NCBI GenBank assembly: GCA_030686995.1
Contig: CM060697.1
Location: 102,642,772-102,706,771 of the forward strand
Length of the DNA stretch: 64,000 nucleotides
Direction: 5' to 3'
Source of the DNA: Artemisia argyi
Lineage: Eukaryota > Streptophyta > Magnoliopsida > Asterales > Asteraceae
Part shown: positions 23,372-35,114 of the stretch, piece after piece
Layout: each line of letters begins with the position of its first letter
Position numbering within the stretch: position 1 is the stretch's first letter
Made by a program: the position numbers and the translations under genes
Notes under the pieces: model-generated
Databases searched by the model: none
What the model was told of the DNA's origin: nothing
What the model saw: the letters and a program-made list of their open reading frames with translations, nothing else

Positions 23372-24794
23372 TATTTTATTTTGTTTTCTTCATAAGATTG
23401 GCATGTCATCTTATGTTGTTTATTGGTTATTCTAGTTGTTGGTAGCTTTTGGTTAATTTATGGCTTGTCATAAATGATCTAGGGTAGTTCAAGCAATTGC
23501 TTGAGGTTAATATGGCATTTCAGCCATATTCCATTGTACTTTAAACATTTTATTAGTTAATATATTTTACCAGGGTGGAAGTTCCCTTTTACCCACAAAT
23601 TACCTACAAACCCATATACATGGGCAAAACCTCCGAGGCTAATTGTGCACCCACAAAATATTCAAACGGTAGGTAAATTTACCCACAATAACTTCGGTGG
23701 ATGAACGTATTAAATTGTGGGTCATTTCTTTGTGGGATTTAATAAGGTACCACGAACACCCATAATCATAGTTGTGGGTTTAACGTGGGTAAAATTTACC
23801 ACGGAATACAGTCTGAAGCATGCCTCATATATAATTTGTGGGTGTGACTGAAGTAACCACACATATATTTCTGTGGGCAGGTCATCGCTACATGTTCACA
23901 ATAGTACAACACTATAATGGATATATCTTAAATCTATGAGAAACTTGAAAGCATATATAATTGAAAATACAAATATCAAACCAAAATGCATTTTATTAAT
24001 ATATATTCAACTTCAATCTACAAATGGTTTTATCCATTATTCATTATACAAAGAACCACATAAAAGTGTAGCTACTTTTTGGAAGTATCAATAAACAATA
24101 ACATAATCAACAAGTTGTCTATGTACAACACAAGCTATCTATCTATCAGAACATCTTTCTCTGTGAGTGGATTGGTTAAACATGATGCCAAATCTCTCTA
24201 TGCTTTGGTTTACTAAAATGCTACTACATACATCTCAAAATTATTGTCACTAAACAAAAAACACACAGTTTAACAAAAAATACATTTATTAGAGCTTTGA
24301 TTATTGCAAAAGTTATAAAAAGACACTTTTACCTTTTGACAATTATTTAATGTTTTTATATAGTTTTGTAAATAACAATTTTGATTAAAAGTAATATAGT
24401 AAATTTAAGCAAATTCAACTACTATCTATATTATAAAGGAAACATTGAAAATAAAAAACCTAAAAGTATTAAAGGAAACTTAGATAATTAAAGTAACTAT
24501 TGAAAGCTATAAAATAATTAAAGTAACTATTGAAGACTGGAATGCAAAGTTGGAAACTATTGAAGAAAACTTAGACATGTTGAAGAAAACTGAAAACTAA
24601 AAACTTAAAACTTAAAACTTGTGGCTGGAATTAAAATGCATGATTTTCTGGACATGAAAAGTATTGAAAGGCCGACTTCTTGCCAGGCGGGAAAATTCAA
24701 ATTTTCCATTACCTCTATTGATGCAGGATTTCTGACCAGGTTTTAATATTTATATATGTCTCGTCTACCTATGATCTACCTTATGCACTCACGG
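23372..24794. repeat. Spacer rich in GTGGGT/ACCCAC motifs, then AT-rich DNA
   Basis: Between about 23588 and 23880 there are at least eight TTGTGGGT or ACCCACAA motifs in both orientations, and another copy (ACCCACAAATTAC) occurs near 22347 on the other side of the LINE fragment. Such clusters resemble subterminal repeats of a DNA transposon (CACTA-like), but I could not find matching termini. From 23900 to 24794 I see no gene. Confidence 0.45.
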
Positions 24795-25644
24795 TGTCAC
24801 ACCCCCAAAATACCTGAATGGTGGCGAAATGGAATACCTGGGGGTGACTGTCATAGCACCACAGTTACAGTTATATTGAACGACCTAAAGTGTCATTTTG
24901 AAAATACATCGTTTGATTCATTTAAAATATTCAGAGTTATAAAACATAGGTCCCAAAGTCTTAAAAAGTTTACGGAAATAAGTTTAGTACAATCAAACGA
25001 TAGTTCATAAGCGCATAAAAATCCAAAATGAGACGCGTCATCCTTGTTACTCAATGATATGACTCCATGTATGCCATGAAGAATATGTCTTAATTACCTG
25101 AAAATACATTGCGAAAACGGTCAACAATAATGTTGGTGAATAATCATAGGTTTGTAAGTTAAATCGTATGTACATTAGCCACAAGTATAAAGTAAACCGA
25201 CGAAATGTCAAAAATGCTACATTGGCTCTTAAGCTCATGACCCCGAAGCTAGACGTTACTTGGCCCCAAATGAGTGTTTACCAGACACTCTAAATGTTAG
25301 ACATGAAATGCATCCGTTTTCCCGTTGGAGCAACCCAAACACGGATGGAGGAGTCACCCTCAATAGATCTATTCACTCACTCTCGCTTGTAGATTAATTA
25401 ACGGTCCATGATAATAAAGGGGACTTGTCATGACGTGGTAATAAGGCAACTTAAGCAATGTAAGGAATTTAATACTTTGGCATGTACAAAAATAAGTGAT
25501 GCAATGTATTCTCCCCCGTGGGATTTGAAATCAAAATATTGAATTAAAACGGGGCTATGAAAACTCACCTGAAGTGATGATACTATGACGTGAAATGATA
25601 TGGACAAAAAGGCGCGAATATTAGCCGCAACCTAATATGAATAA

Positions 25645-26648
25645 TGTTGGAAAAATTAGTTTTGCAAAGTGTTTTTTGCAAACTTTTGGACATTATTTAA
25701 TGTATGTATATGTTAAATATATTTGTGTTACTTGGGGGCGTTTTGGTCTCCTCCAAGAGAGCTTCGCAACGAGCTAAAGAATGTCCAAAATAGAGTTGAA
25801 ATGAATGAGATATCGTGTCTCAAAGTGAGGCACGTGAAACACAAAAATGAAAAAGTCCCATATCGCCCAAAACAAGAAGTAAATACTTGTTTATAAAGAA
25901 TTGTTGGTATTTGCTTCCAAATTCCTTTAGGTGACCTATGCTCCCACTCCTACGTGCGCGCGCACAGGGGGGGTGCAGATTGTGGGATTTCTGGGCCAAA
26001 ATGAGTTCGAAGCTTCTGAACTCATGTGAGCCCGCGCGACCTGCGGACACGAATGTAGCTCCGAAACCTCGCCTACGTGCGTATCTTTTTGCTGCTAGTT
26101 TCGGGTTTTCTTTTCCAGAGTTTTCTATAAATCTATTTTAGGAATAGATTTAACTTTTTGACAAAGTTATACAGAATATTTTGTGACAAAATAAAAGATA
26201 TACAAATCATGTTAATTGATAACAGATTTGTTAAAACTTGGTGAATATTTAATCTTGGAGAACAAGATAGGGTTTTAGTATAAATATTGGCCAAGTCTCA
26301 TTCGTTTTGGGACACAGAAAAACACAACTCTTGCAGCCGATTTCCAGCATTCTTTTTTATCAGAAGCACACAGGTTTTCGTGATCTTTCAGGCAAGTAAG
26401 TCAAGTCCGGCTGTGCAACAGCTTTGTACGTTGTACCCTCGGAAACAGACGACGAATCTGTTTTAAGGGAATCGTGTATAACACGAGCCTCGTGCTTTTA
26501 CTGCTTTCATTTAATTTACGTTATATAGTGTCTGTCTTCTACTTCTACTCCATTCTGTCTGTATTTTATTTTCTGTTATTTACATTCTGTTAATTTTATT
26601 ATTTATTGTAATCTGATTTATTAATAAAAGTGTACACTGTTTCCTACA
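25645..26648 (+). repeat. 5' LTR of the copia element, 1004 bp
   Basis: Begins TGTTGGAAAAATTAG and ends GTTTCCTACA. TATAAATA lies at 26279-26286 and AATAAA at 26623-26628. It contains a GC-rich alternating CGCGCG run near 25955, which is longer in the 3' LTR. Confidence 0.93.
26279..26286 (+). promoter_or_regulatory. Copia LTR TATA box
   Basis: TATAAATA sits in the context TTTTAGTATAAATATTGG. It would drive the genomic transcript, with the AATAAA about 340 bp downstream in the same LTR as 3'-end signal. Confidence 0.6.
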
Positions 26649-26977
26649 GTCTTAAAACAGATTCGGTTTAACCGAATTAAAACACTTTGTTTAAATCAGA
26701 TTAATTATTTTAACAGATTTATAAACTGTTTTCTATCGAGACCTTGTTCAGTTTCTTTGGAAATCAGTTTTAATTAAACAGATTTAATTTACAGATTTGG
26801 TGTACAGATCTATAACGTTTTTTTTAAGCAGTTGTTCTAATCAGTTTATTGAAACCAAGATTGAATTTTTATTACCTGATTTATCGAAACCAAGATAGAG
26901 TTTCGTTGAGTCAGATCTGGTACAAGTAGATACCGATTTGCAACAGTTTGTTTAACTGTTTGTGTTTGATTTTCAGG

Positions 26978-29900
26978 ATGACAAACACTACTCCTCCTGG
27001 GACTACTACTGTGCATGTGTCTGGTGCGCCAGTGACCAACACAGTTGTTAATCATGCTGAGAAACCAGAAAAATACAATGGGCAGAATTTTAAGAGGTGG
27101 CAACAGAAGATGTTCTTTTATCTCACTACTTTGAACCTTGCGCGGTTCTTAAAAGAGAACCCACCTCAAGTGGAACCTCCTGCTGAAGGTCAATCCTCTA
27201 ATCAACAGGCTGCGCAAGCCTTGGAAGCACGGAAGCATTCAGATTTTTTGTGTCACAACTATGTTCTAAATGGTTTGGTTGACTCTTTGTACAACGTGTA
27301 CTGCAAGACCAAGACTGCCAAAGAATTATGGGAGTCATTGGATCGCAAGTACAAAACTGAGGATGCTGGTACAAAGAAGTTCGTGGTAGCACGCTTTTTG
27401 GATTACAAGATGGATGATTCAAAGAAAGTAATGAGTCAGGTTCAAGATCTGCAGATTTTGCTACACGACATTCATGCTGAAGGAATGACTTTGAGTGAAA
27501 CTTTTCAAGTTGATGCTATCATTGAAAAGTTACCTCCAAGCTGGGTAGAATTCAAGAACTACCTGCAGCATAAGCGAAAGGAGATGAGTGTTGAAGACTT
27601 GATTGTTCATCTTCGTATTGAAGAGGACAACAAGCTGGCTCAGAAAAACACTTATACGCCTGATTCTGCCAAGGCAAATCTGGTTGAGCATGCTTCGTCA
27701 TCTTCAAAGTCTCATGTCAAGGGAAAAGGCAAGGGGAAAGGAAAGAATGACAAGAAAGGCAAAGGGAAGTCTGAGTACCTTGCTCCTTAAGCTGCAATTG
27801 TGAAACAGCAATTCCAAGGGGTGTGTTTCAATTGTGACCAGCCAGGTCACCGTGCTGCTAACTGTAAGATGCCGAAGCGGGTGACTCCACGCGAGGCAAA
27901 TATGGTGAATGATGTGGACATGATTGCTATGGTTTCTGACGTCATTGCCATGATCTCTGAAGTTAACCTGGTAGGTTCCAACAACAGGGAATGGTAGGTT
28001 GATACTGGGGCTACCCGTCATGTGTGTGCTGATAAGAGTATGTTTCACTCTTTCAGAGCGGTTGACAATGGTGACAAGTTGTACATGGGCAATTCTACAA
28101 CTGCTGATATCAAGGGCGAAGGAGATGTAATCCTGAAGATGACATCCGAGAAAGAGCTCAAGTTGACTAATGTCTTGTATGTTCCAGAGATTCGCAAGAA
28201 TCTTGTGTCTGGTTGGCTGTTGAACAAGTTTGGTTTTCGTCTTGTTTTTGAGTCTGCTAAGTTTGTTCTTTCTAAGAATCAAATGTATGTTGGTAGGGGA
28301 TATGCCCTGAATGGTATGTTTAAGCTCAATGTAACGGTTGTTAAGAATGATATCAATAAAATGAATTCTTCTGCTTATTTGATTGAGTCTTCTAATGTGT
28401 GGCATGGCCGTCTTGGACATGTAAATTTTAATTCAATGCGCCGTTTGATTAAATTTAACTGCATACCTAATTTCCATATTGACTCAAAATATAAATGTGA
28501 AACTTGTGTTGAAGCCAAACTTACAAGAGCATCTTTCAAATCGGTTGAACGAAAAACCGAACCACTTGATATGATACACACTGACATATGTGATTTGAAA
28601 TCACTACCCACAAAAGGTGGCAATAAGTACTTTATCACGTTTATTGATGATTGTACAAAGTATTGCTATGTTTACTTGTTAAAAAGTAAAGATGAAGCTA
28701 TAGACAAGTTTGTTCTATACAAAAACGAAGTTGAGAATCAACTTAATAAGAAAATCAAGGTTGTACGAAGTGATAGAGGAGGTGAATATGTGTCTCCATT
28801 TGCTGATCTACGTGCTAAACATGGAATTAGACATGAATTCACTGCTCCTTATTCACCTCAGCAAAACGGTATTGCCGAAAGGAAGAACCGTACCTTGAAG
28901 GAAATGGTTAATGCCATGTTGATAAGTTCTGGTTTAAGCCAGGACATGTGGGGGGAAGCCATTCTAACGGCCACTTATCTTTTAAATAAGATACCTCGTA
29001 AGGAAAAAGAAAAGACCCCTTATGAACTATGGATGGGAAGAAAACCATCATATCAGTACTTACGAGTGTGGGGGTGTCTAGCAAAGGTAGCTATACCGAC
29101 TCCCAAGGCCCAAAAGATTGGACCTAAATCTGTGGATTGTATATTCATTGGATATGCTAGGAATAGCAGTGCTTATCGTTTCATTGTACATGATTCAAAA
29201 AATCCGGATATACAAAAGGGTTCTGTAATGGAATCAAGGAATGCTTCCTTCTTTGAAGATATATTTCCTTGTTTAACTAAGGAAACTGGAAGTTCATCTA
29301 GAATAGATGACAATGCTGTCCAAGATAAGAGACAATGAGATGATAATGATCTCCAAAATGAGAGACAAGATCAAATTGAGGAAGAAGAAGAAGAACCTAG
29401 AAGAAGCAAAAGGGCAAGAACCGAGAAATCGTTTGGACCCGATTTTGTTTCTTTTATGGTAGAACATGAACCTACTTCTTATCAAGAAGCGGTAACTTCC
29501 TCAGAAGGGCCTCAATGGAAAGAAGCCATTAAAAGTGAAATAGATTCTATTTTACAAAATCATACTTGGGAGCTCGTGGATTTACCTCCTGGTTGTAAAC
29601 CACTAGGCTATAAATGGATCTTCAAGAAGAAGATGAAAGCCGATGGCACCATTGACAAGTACAAAGCAAGATTGGTAATCAAAGGATTTAGACAACGTGA
29701 AGGTCTAGATTATTTTGATACATATTCGCCTGTTACACGAATAACATCGATCAGGATGATACTTGCTATTTCCGCTTTAAGAAATTTGGAAATTCACCAA
29801 ATGGATGTAAAAACGGCTTTTCTAAACGGGTATTTAGAAGAAGAGATGTACATGAACCAACCTGAGGGTTTCATAGCTCCTGGACAAGAGAACAAAGTTT

Positions 29901-31012
29901 GTAGGCTTATTAAGTCATTATATGGCTTAAAGCAAGCTCCCAAACAGTGGCATCAAAAATTTAACCACACCATGCTAGAGAGTGGATTCAAAATTAATAA
30001 ATGCAACAAGTGTGTTTATGTAAAAGACACAAGTAGTGGATATGTAATCTTGTGTTTATATGTTGATGATATGCTTATCGTTGGCAGTAACGACAAGATG
30101 ATCAAATCTACTAAAGACATGTTGAAATCAAAGTTTGACATGAAGGATATGGGTTTGGCTGATGTGATCCTTGGAATAAAGATCATACGAACTCAGAATG
30201 GACTTGTGTTGAGTCAAGCACATTACGTGGACAAAATTATAAATACTCATAATGCGGGGGATTCCGGCCTAGCTAGAACTCCAATTGACACCAGCAAGCA
30301 TCTATCTAAAAATAGAGGCGCAGGTGTTGCCCAATTAGAGTATTCAAGAATTATTGGCATGTTAATGTACTTAATGACAGGTACCCGACCTGACTTAGCA
30401 TATGCTGTTAGTAGGCTAAGTAGGTATACTAGTAATCCAAGTTATGCACATTGGGGAGCTATGACTAGGGTACTTCATTATTTGAGATACAGTCGCGATT
30501 ATGGACTGCATTATGAAAGATATCCAGCTGTTATTGAAGGATATAGTGATGCAAATTGGATATCTGACATAAAGGATTCTAGATCGACTAGTGGATATGT
30601 GTTTACACTAGGAGGGGCAGCTATATCTTGGAAGTCTTCCAAGCAAACTGTTATAGCTAAGTCCACAATGGAATCAGAATTTATTGCGTTAGATAAATGC
30701 GGACAAAAGGCGGAATGGCTACGACAATTCGTAGAGGACATACCAAGGTGGCCTAAACCGGTAACGGCCATTAGTATACATTGTGATAGTCAATCGGCAA
30801 TTGGCAGAGCTCATAGCATAATGTATAATGGAAAGTCCAGACATATCCGTCATCGACATAATTCGATACGACAACTACTCTCAACAGGAGTTATCTCAAT
30901 TGACTATGTGAAGTCAAAGGATAACATTGCGGATCCGCTTACGAAAGGCTTAAGCAGAGAGTTAGTTAGTAAGTCGTCTAAAGGAATGGGACTAAAGCCC
31001 TTGAAGGAATGA
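26978..31012 (+). pseudogene. Copia gag-pol polyprotein with three in-frame stops
   Basis: A single frame of 1345 codons starts at the ATG at 26978 and ends at 31012. It is broken by TAA at 27788, TAG at 27995 and TGA at 29336. Domains in order: UBN2-type gag (residues about 1-270), CCHC knuckle (CFNCDQPGHRAANC, about 281), aspartic protease (VDTGATRH, about 340), GAG-pre-integrase and zinc-binding region (HGRLGH...CETC, about 475-515), integrase core (HTDICD, about 534), reverse transcriptase with YVDD (about 1027), and RNase H to the C-terminus. The frame is otherwise free of shifts, so decay is only by point nonsense. It resembles the Tork/TNT1 group, by general appearance. Confidence 0.9.
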
Positions 31013-31617
31013 GTTTCTATGAAGGAAAACCTAACCCAGTTGACTGGAGGTCCCAAGATCTGGGTTCAATAGGACAACCTAATCATAGAAATGTGGGGGA
31101 AGTCACGTCAATGTGGGGGAGTTACTTATATATTGTAACTTCCTAGTCCATTCCTATAACAAATGTGACTTGTTGAGAGGTTAAACATATGGTTTTTATG
31201 ATTCAGGATGAAATCATAAAGCATAATGGTTCAAGATGAAATCACAAAACATGTGTTTTTAATGATTCAAGATGAAATCACCTATGTGAGAGAGAAGTGG
31301 GGTCGCTTCGAAGGGAATTGTGGGGGGCGCAATTCCTAAGAGCTCTTGCAGAACCAGGCTAGTATTCATGACCATAACGAATACGACTATGAGGACTTGA
31401 CAAGGTCAGGGAGAGTCTTGTGTGAGTATGTATTGTCGTCTACGTAAACAGATGTTGAGTTCAAGGACATCGCGTCTACTTAGATCTAGGAGACTAAGTG
31501 CATCTCACAAGGGAAGGTTCAAAGGGTCACACCTACCTATCCTATGCAAGACTTAACCGCAGAAATTTCGCGGAAACTTTCGTGTGTTTTCGACCGATCT
31601 CCATTCATGTGGGGGAT
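31013..31617 (+). other. Copia 3' untranslated region
   Basis: No protein domain. It has two TGTGGGGGA blocks near 31093 and 31113, three direct repeats of GATTCAnGATGAAATCA (about 31200-31282), and the final polypurine tract. Confidence 0.6.
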
Positions 31618-32622
31618 TGTTGGAAAAATTAGTTTTGCAAAGTGTTTTTTGCAAACTTTTGGACATTATTTAATGTATGTATATGTACATATATTTGTGT
31701 TACTTGGGGGCGTTTTGTTCTCCTCCAAGAGAGCTTCGCAACGAGCTAAAGAATGTCCAAAATAGAGTTTAAATGAATGAGATATCGTGTCTCAAAGTGA
31801 AGCACGTGAAACACAAAAATGGAAAAGTCCCACATCGCCCAAAACAAGAAGTGAATGCTTGTTTATAAGGAATTGTTGGTATTTGCTTCCAAATTCCTTT
31901 AGGTGAGCTATGCTCCCACTCTTACGTGCGCGCGCGCGCAGGGGGGGTGCAGATTGTGGGATTTCTGGGCCAAAATGAGTTCGAAGCTTTTGAACTCATG
32001 CGAGCCCGCACGACCTGCGGACACGAATGCAGCTCCGAAACCTCGCCTACGTGCGTATCTTTTTGCTGCTAGTTTCGGGTTTTCTTTTCCAGAGTTTTTT
32101 GTAAATCTATTTTAGGAATAGATTTAACTTTTTGACAAAGTTATACAGAATATTTTGTTACAAAATAAAAGATATACAAATCGTGTTAATTGATAACAGA
32201 TTTGTTAAAACTTGGTGAATATTTAATCTTGGAGAACAAGATAGGGTTTTAGTATAAATATTGGCCAAGTCTCATTCGTTTTGGGACACAGAAAAGCACA
32301 ACTCTTACAGCCGATTTCCAGCATTCTTTTTTATCAGATGCACACAGGTTTTCGTGATTTTTCAGGCAAGTAAGTCAAGTCCGGCTGTGCAACAGCTTTG
32401 TACGTTGTACCCTGGGAAATAGACGGCGAATCTGTTTTAAGGGAATCGTGTATAACACGAGCCTCGTGCTTTTACTGCTTTCATTTAATTTACATTATAT
32501 AGTGTCTGTCTTCTGCTTCTACTCTATTCTGTCTGTATTTTATTTTCTGTTATTTACATTATGTTAATTTTATTATTTATTGTAATCTGATTTATTAATA
32601 AAAGTGTACACCGTTTCCTACA
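31618..32622 (+). repeat. 3' LTR of the copia element, 1005 bp
   Basis: Near-identical to 25645-26648. The alternating CGCGCG run near 31927 is longer than in the 5' LTR, and a few bases differ. It is followed by the target duplication AATAA. Confidence 0.93.
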
Positions 32623-33330
32623 AATAATAACGATCTACTTTAGATCATGCCATGATGTAATGAGTGCACATGCACATGATACCTATACCACTCGTAACTT
32701 GAAAATACTAGTTATTGTCAAAGTAAGGTATTTTCCATACTTAGGAAAAATAAGTCCAACTAGACTTATAAAAGTCGTAATATATCGTATATAAAATGTT
32801 AGTGTTATGTTCCTCGTTTTGAAAACCTTAAAATAACGTCAATTACTCGTATAAATAAGCTTTGGGTCATACGTACTTCATTTGTTGAGAATATAGCTCT
32901 TTAATAATATTTCTAGAAAATATAGCATTTAGTAAGTAGTTCATTATTTCTATTAGTGACTATAAATATATATATATAGTTTTGACGATTTTGAAACGTG
33001 TATATCTTTGTCGTTTTAAGTTCATTTTCCCCGTTCTTTATATCCACGGATTCGTCTTAACATGTATTAATATATTTTTAATAGTTCGGCTCCTCTAGGT
33101 TACGTCTAACGCCTCTATTTATCCGTCGAAAATCGTCCAACAGCACATTAAATTTTCAGAAAATAGTTTTCGTCGTTAAACTTGCAAAAATCATATCTCT
33201 TTCGTTATAAACTCGTTTTAATCCGTTCTTTCGCCAAAAGTTTCGTTTTTGAAAGTATTTTCTAAATCTTTGGTCAAAAATTAGCCACCATCTACTGATT
33301 TTCCCACGTTTTCAAAATGAGGACAGTAGG

Positions 33331-33343
33331 TATATATATAGTT
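33331..33343 (-). promoter_or_regulatory. Probable TATA box of the minus-oriented solo LTR
   Basis: On the minus strand the stretch reads CTATATATATACC, in GC-poor surroundings. It lies at the U3/R position expected for an LTR running from 34824 to 24795. Confidence 0.45.
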
Positions 33344-33944
33344 TCAAAAATCAATTATAGGGTTTCAAACTAGTTTCAACTTCAACCAAATCACTTTCAA
33401 CAACCACAAATCTAGTCTAATCTTACCATACACCTTCTTAGGGTGTCATGGGTTCCTAAACATCATAAATCAAGTGGATCTAACAAGGATCTACCTATAA
33501 TCTATTTCTAGGGCTCAAAAGTTATATATGTATAAAATGGAGTGGTATAACTAACATATGCATGTGGATCTTGTATATATATCATATGAACATTATAAAA
33601 ACTTGGTAAAATTATAAACATGAGTTTTATACACTTACTTGAAAGATTAGTGAGCTTTTGATGAAAAATACTTAATTATCCTTGAGGTTTTTATTTCAAA
33701 ACCTTAACTAGGATACTAATAGGACTTGTAAAATTACTAGATCTTGGAAAAATCTTGGTTCCTTGCTTGGGACTTGTGGTGGCCGGTTCAAGAGAGGAAG
33801 GAGAAGGAAGAGAGAAATTTTTCTTACTTGCATTTGTAAAATGAAAATATCTAAGTATAAATGTATGAATTATTGTTTAGACAAGAAGTACTAACTTTAA
33901 TTAAGGCTAGTAGAATTTTTCAAAGGGTGTAAGAGATTTGGTGA

Positions 33945-33963
33945 GGGGGGGGGGGGGGGGGGG
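33945..33963 (+). repeat. G19 tract
   Basis: There are 19 consecutive G residues followed by CGG, inside the solo LTR. Such a run can form G-quadruplex structures and is also prone to sequencing length errors. Confidence 0.9.
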
Positions 33964-34498
33964 CGGCAAAGGTAAGGAGTGGGGGATTTGTTTAAGATTT
34001 TTGCAAGACTTTTGTAGATATTATGTATATATTATTAGTTTTAGAGGATACCGGGGTACCGAGTTAACTAGAAATAAATTTTAACGAAGTTAACCGGGAC
34101 ATAATAAAGTCATAAAAATTGTGAAAATATGTTGGGTACAAGTATTGAGTGTTTGGGTGATTATTGTTTAGTTTCTACGAAAACCGTCGTAATTATATTA
34201 AAGTTACGACACGAAATAAATAAATTTCCAAAATACCGGGTAAATTAATAATATAACTTATATATTATTAAAACAAATATAAAAATATATAAGGATCATA
34301 GTCGGGAGTGTCGGACGTGTTAGTCACATTATTGGTCGCATGTTAACGTTTATTTAAAAATAAACATACGTAAAAAGTCAAATATATCAAATGTATTAAT
34401 TTGAATATCCTACGAGTGGAATAGTATGCAAATGTCATTATGATGATATGTAAGCTATTTCTAGACCGTATGAAGTGTCCCTACTGATGATTTTATGA

Positions 34499-34583
34499 AT
34501 TCGCGGCTAAACCTGACTGGTTTCGCGAATGTAAATATTGACGATGCATGAATTCGCAGCTTAACCTGACCGGTTACGCGAAT
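34499..34583. repeat. Two copies of an ATTCGCG...CGCGAAT hairpin motif
   Basis: At 34499-34530 ATTCGCG and CGCGAAT flank GCTAAACC...GGTT. A diverged copy lies at 34551-34583 (ATTCGCA...ACGCGAAT). They sit in the putative U3 of the solo LTR. Confidence 0.65.
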
Positions 34584-34824
34584 TTAAATTTCCGTAAACT
34601 AAATTTACAATGAAATGAATAAAGTACATGAATAGTGTTTTATCTTCGGAAATGAATAGTGTCATGTGAATATTGAATTTTCTGAACGCTTCTCGGAATC
34701 TCAAACTGACACAAAAAATGATGAATAGTAAAATGATGAATAGTGATCGGTGAATAGTAACTTCTCGAGATGAATAATGAAATTTCGACATCTGAACAAG
34801 GACATGAAATTACGAATTGTGACA

Positions 34825-35114
34825 CACTGGCAGTGTACACGATCGTGTGTAGTTTAGTATTCAGTAAAACCGAGTTCGTCCCAAGAGCTATGCGTATCTG
34901 GATTATAACTTAAGTCTATGTCACGTTTTAAAGGGGTTTATGATTTGTTTGATTAATTAAACTAATAAACATAAATGAAATGCAGAAATTAAATAGATTT
35001 GAATGTAGTAGGGAGAAAGTGTACTAGCCTAGTTGTTCATCCTACATTGCTACAACTATGTTTTCTAGTTAAGCTTTCTATTGCTTCAAGTGGGGCATAA
35101 GATTCACTAGACTC
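34825..35114. other. Short spacer between two LTR-like blocks
   Basis: No ORF, RNA gene or terminal structure recognised. It contains ordinary AT-rich sequence ending in GACTC before the TGTAACACCCCC of the next block. Confidence 0.4.

Larger units (their letters stand above)
25645..32622 (+). mobile_element. Complete Ty1/copia retrotransposon, 6978 bp
   Basis: LTRs are at 25645-26648 and 31618-32622, flanked by AATAA (25640-25644 and 32623-32627). The interior has gag, protease, integrase, RT and RNase H in copia order in one frame. A TGTGGGGGAT polypurine tract abuts the 3' LTR (31608-31617). The usual Met-tRNA primer site (TGGTATCAGAGC) is not visible after the 5' LTR. The LTRs are nearly identical, so insertion is recent relative to the host solo LTR. 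Confidence 0.93.
24795..34824 (-). mobile_element. Probable solo Gypsy-type LTR (about 3 kb) split by a copia element
   Basis: The plus strand reads TGTCACACCCCC at 24795 and TTGTGACA ending at 34824, so the ends are short inverted repeats (TGTCACA/TGTGACA) as in LTRs. Removing the copia at 25645-32622 and one of its duplications leaves about 3.05 kb. On the minus strand a TATA box lies at about 33331-33343, with repeated GATGAATAGT-type motifs upstream, as expected for U3. The flanks are CACGG and CACTG, one mismatch for a 5-bp duplication. No internal region is attached, hence solo LTR; the borders are somewhat uncertain. Confidence 0.6.

Noticed and set aside
24425..24790. Possible Helitron starting TCTATATTATAAAGG
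   Set aside because: The start resembles Helitron 5' ends, but no hairpin plus CTRR end followed by T was found.
27704..28420. 238-residue minus-strand ORF inside the copia element
   Set aside because: It lies antisense to the copia gag-protease frame and lacks any recognisable domain.
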